A stretch of DNA of 23,395 nt from Wolbachia endosymbiont of Cylisticus convexus (GTDB lineage Bacteria > Pseudomonadota > Alphaproteobacteria > Rickettsiales > Anaplasmataceae): NCBI RefSeq assembly GCF_003344345.1, contig NZ_QPIP01000021.1, forward strand, positions 1 through 23,395, read 5' to 3'. Below are positions 21,748 to 23,395 of this stretch, piece after piece. Both the position numbers and the translations under genes were made by a program. Every line of letters starts with the position of its first letter. Within the stretch, counting starts at the first letter, position 1. The notes beneath the pieces are model-generated. The model searched no databases. It was not told the origin of the DNA and saw only the letters and a program-made list of their open reading frames with translations.

Positions 21748-21795
21748 AGTTTTAAATCCTCCTGATTAAGTTTTATCGCTATGACTCCCCCACCA

Positions 21796-21819
21796 GAACC
21801 GTGTTCCCGCACACGGCTC
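21796..21819 (-). ncRNA. Group II intron domain V hairpin, shortened to 24 nt
   Basis: On the minus strand GAGCCGTG and CACGGTTC make an 8-bp basal helix with the AGC triad, but only TGCGGGAA lies between them. The standard domain V is 34 nt with a bulge and an upper helix, so about ten bases of upper helix and bulge are missing. Confidence 0.65.
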
Positions 21820-21844
21820 CACAATGTAGTATTCACAGCATTTC

Positions 21845-23135
21845 CTATTTTGTATATAATGAGTAGCATATTCTTGGTTTTGGTAATGGATTAACTTGTA
21901 GATAATGTATAAATTGCTTTGAATTCACACTCTTCTTCTGACTACGTCGGTTTATCCATTTATATGCTAGCTTGATTATCCGCCAGAAGAATTTATTCAA
22001 CCAACGATAATTTCCGCTAACTCCGAAGTAGTTATAGTGCCCTGTTAGTTTTGCTTTAAGTACTGGCCACCAGTCTCTAAGGTGAACCTTGTTTCGGATC
22101 TTTTTCACCCATTCTTTGGTTTCTTTTAGTTTTCTAGATAGACTTACTTTCGAGGTTTTATGACCTATCATTACTCTACCTTTACGACTTCTTGTACCAT
22201 AATGGGTGAATCCTAGAAAGTTGAAACTTTCCGTTTTTCGTTTCTCCCTTGTTGCCACTCCTTTTTGCCAAACTTTACTATTCTTGTTTTGTCTTCAGAT
22301 ATTTCCAGTCCAAATTTTCCTAGCCTTTGTTTCAGTGACTCTAAGAGTTCTCTAGCATCTTTTTCTCTTTCGCAGCAAAACAGGTGATCGTCTGCATACC
22401 TAACTAGCTCCATATAACCTTTAGATCTTAGCTTGAATTTCTTTTCAAACCACAAATCCAGCACATAATGCAAGTATATGTTAGCTAGTATAGGACTTAT
22501 TATTCCCCCCTGAGGTGTGCCTAGTTCAGTTGCTTCGTAATGTCCTGACTCAACTATTCCTGCCTTAAGAAATCGCTTGATCAACCACAATAAGTTTGGG
22601 TCTGTTATCCGTTCTCTCAAGCATCTCATTAGCCATTTGTGCTGGACATTATCAAAGAATTTCTTGATATCAACTTCTACTACATAGTTAGTTGGTCTGT
22701 ACATAACTGCTTTATTTAGTGCATTTACCGCTTGATGACAGCTTCTACCAGGACGAAAACCATATGAGTTATCCAGAAAGTTAGCTTCATAAATATTTTC
22801 TAATATCTTCTTCAGCATTATCTGGACTAACTTATCTTCTGTTGATGGTACCCCAAGTCCGCGTTTTTCTTTGCTTACAGCTTTTGGTATATATACTCTT
22901 TTCACTGGTTGCGGTTGATATTGCTTTCTCTTCATACTATCCACCAGAGTGCTAAGCTTCTCTTCAAGATTTTCTCCATAAGCTTCTACTGTCACCTGGT
23001 CTATACCACATGCCTTTTTAGCTCTTTATAACATTCAGCAAGATTCTCTGCGTTTATCAGATGAATTAACGATGTAAATTTCAATCGTTTATCTTGCCTG
23101 GCTCTTACTGTTATCTGATTTAGTTTTCTTTGCAC
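21845..23135 (-). pseudogene. ltrA: Group II intron reverse transcriptase/maturase, two frameshifts
   Basis: The multifunctional intron protein (reverse transcriptase, maturase) is split into three frames. GTG at 23135, with GGAGG upstream, starts VQRKLNQITVRARQDKRLKF. After a shift in the A5 run at 23015-23019 comes ACGIDQVTVEAYGENLEEKL and the RT domain: PQPVKRVYIPKAVSKEKRGL, NSYGFRPGRSCHQAV, VVEVDIKKFFDNV, GTPQGGIISPILANIYLHYV and the active-site VRYADDH. A second shift in the A5 run at 22262-22266 leads to ATREKRKTESFNFLGFTHYG and the maturase domain X (about 22200-21900, WVKKIRNKVHLRDWWPVLKA). Inserting one A in each run restores one continuous protein. No Cys-rich endonuclease domain follows, as in bacterial classes lacking it. 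Confidence 0.85.
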
Positions 23136-23395
23136 GTTATTCCAACCTCCGTTGTATTGGCATAGCAATCCCTAAACCAGTCACTATATTGCTCCCTTGT
23201 ATGTGGCTTTCCCACACTCTGAGTACTATCAGTCAGTCCGACTTCCTTTGCATCTTCCGTTAGTCCTCGCCTTTGTTGACTTGTTCCAACGTACCTTAAT
23301 AGGAATACAAAGGATCTCTCCCAAGTTTACGTAAACTCCATCTCAACACGTGATACGGCCTCAGATCCCGATAGAGTGAGTGATAACTTGCCTTA
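23136..23395 (-). ncRNA. 5' structural region of the group II intron RNA (partial)
   Basis: Gene-free, GC-richer than its surroundings and placed upstream of the maturase frame on the minus strand, as domains I-III should be. The GTGYG 5' consensus was not placed with confidence and the intron start is probably outside the window. Confidence 0.5.

Larger units (their letters stand above)
21780..23395 (-). mobile_element. Group II intron, degenerate, runs off right edge
   Basis: The intron runs on the minus strand. 5' RNA domains lie at 23136-23395 and probably beyond the window. The reverse transcriptase frame lies in domain IV, and a domain V-like hairpin (21796-21819) and GTGGGGGAGTC follow on the 3' side. 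The 3' boundary is near 21760-21785, just before the repA leader; domain VI cannot be fully drawn. Two frameshifts in the protein and a short domain V indicate loss of self-splicing. Confidence 0.75.

Noticed and set aside
1..23395. CRISPR array, toxin-antitoxin pair or cif-like cytoplasmic incompatibility genes
   Set aside because: No regularly spaced repeats, no paired small toxin-antitoxin frames and no CifA/CifB-like sequence were found in the window.

Overview
The window reads as a chromosome segment of Wolbachia (Alphaproteobacteria, Rickettsiales, Anaplasmataceae). The evidence is low GC, decayed insertion sequences, dispersed palindromes of the TGTCATCC...GGATGACA and CAGCG-N5-CGCTG kinds that also sit inside reading frames, IS110/IS66/IS481-type transposases, a group II intron, and a core gene set with a very reduced outer-membrane cluster. 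The species assignment rests on recognising these sequences, not on a search.

Layout. 1-1690: a graveyard of IS pieces (IS481-like, IS66-like and a third 5' end), all on the minus strand. 1786-4673: ffh preceded by a lone Mrp/Nuo-type proton-channel subunit. 4674-5727: a mostly non-coding stretch with hairpins, a decayed copy of the 3' end of the large oxidoreductase, and a 125-aa orphan gene. 5728-8538: a 936-aa Fe-S/flavin oxidoreductase with an in-frame palindromic insert. 8584-13028: fabZ, skp/ompH, bamA and rseP, the outer-membrane assembly cluster without its lpx genes. 13122-16450: sdhE and zapA (tail-to-tail overlap), an IHF/HU-like gene, rpsA and trmB. 16490-23395: an accessory block with a phage/GTA-type large terminase, an alpha/beta-hydrolase-like protein whose nucleophile is Cys, a complete-looking IS110 element, a phage replication pair (SSB-like protein and RepA-type ATPase) and a broken group II intron running off the right end.

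How the genes work together. RseP, BamA, Skp and FabZ link envelope stress proteolysis, beta-barrel insertion, periplasmic chaperoning and fatty acid synthesis. Ffh serves co-translational membrane targeting, RpsA translation and SdhE flavinylation of succinate dehydrogenase. The right-hand block is mobile or phage-derived.

The best candidates for further study are: palindromic repeats inserted in frame into two or three genes; overlapping back-to-back -35 elements between rseP and sdhE; an IHF-like protein without the intercalating proline; the decayed duplicate flanking a small orphan gene; and a group II intron with a shortened domain V and two identical A-run frameshifts. I saw no CRISPR array, tRNA or rRNA gene. 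No single clearly new multigene system is evident.
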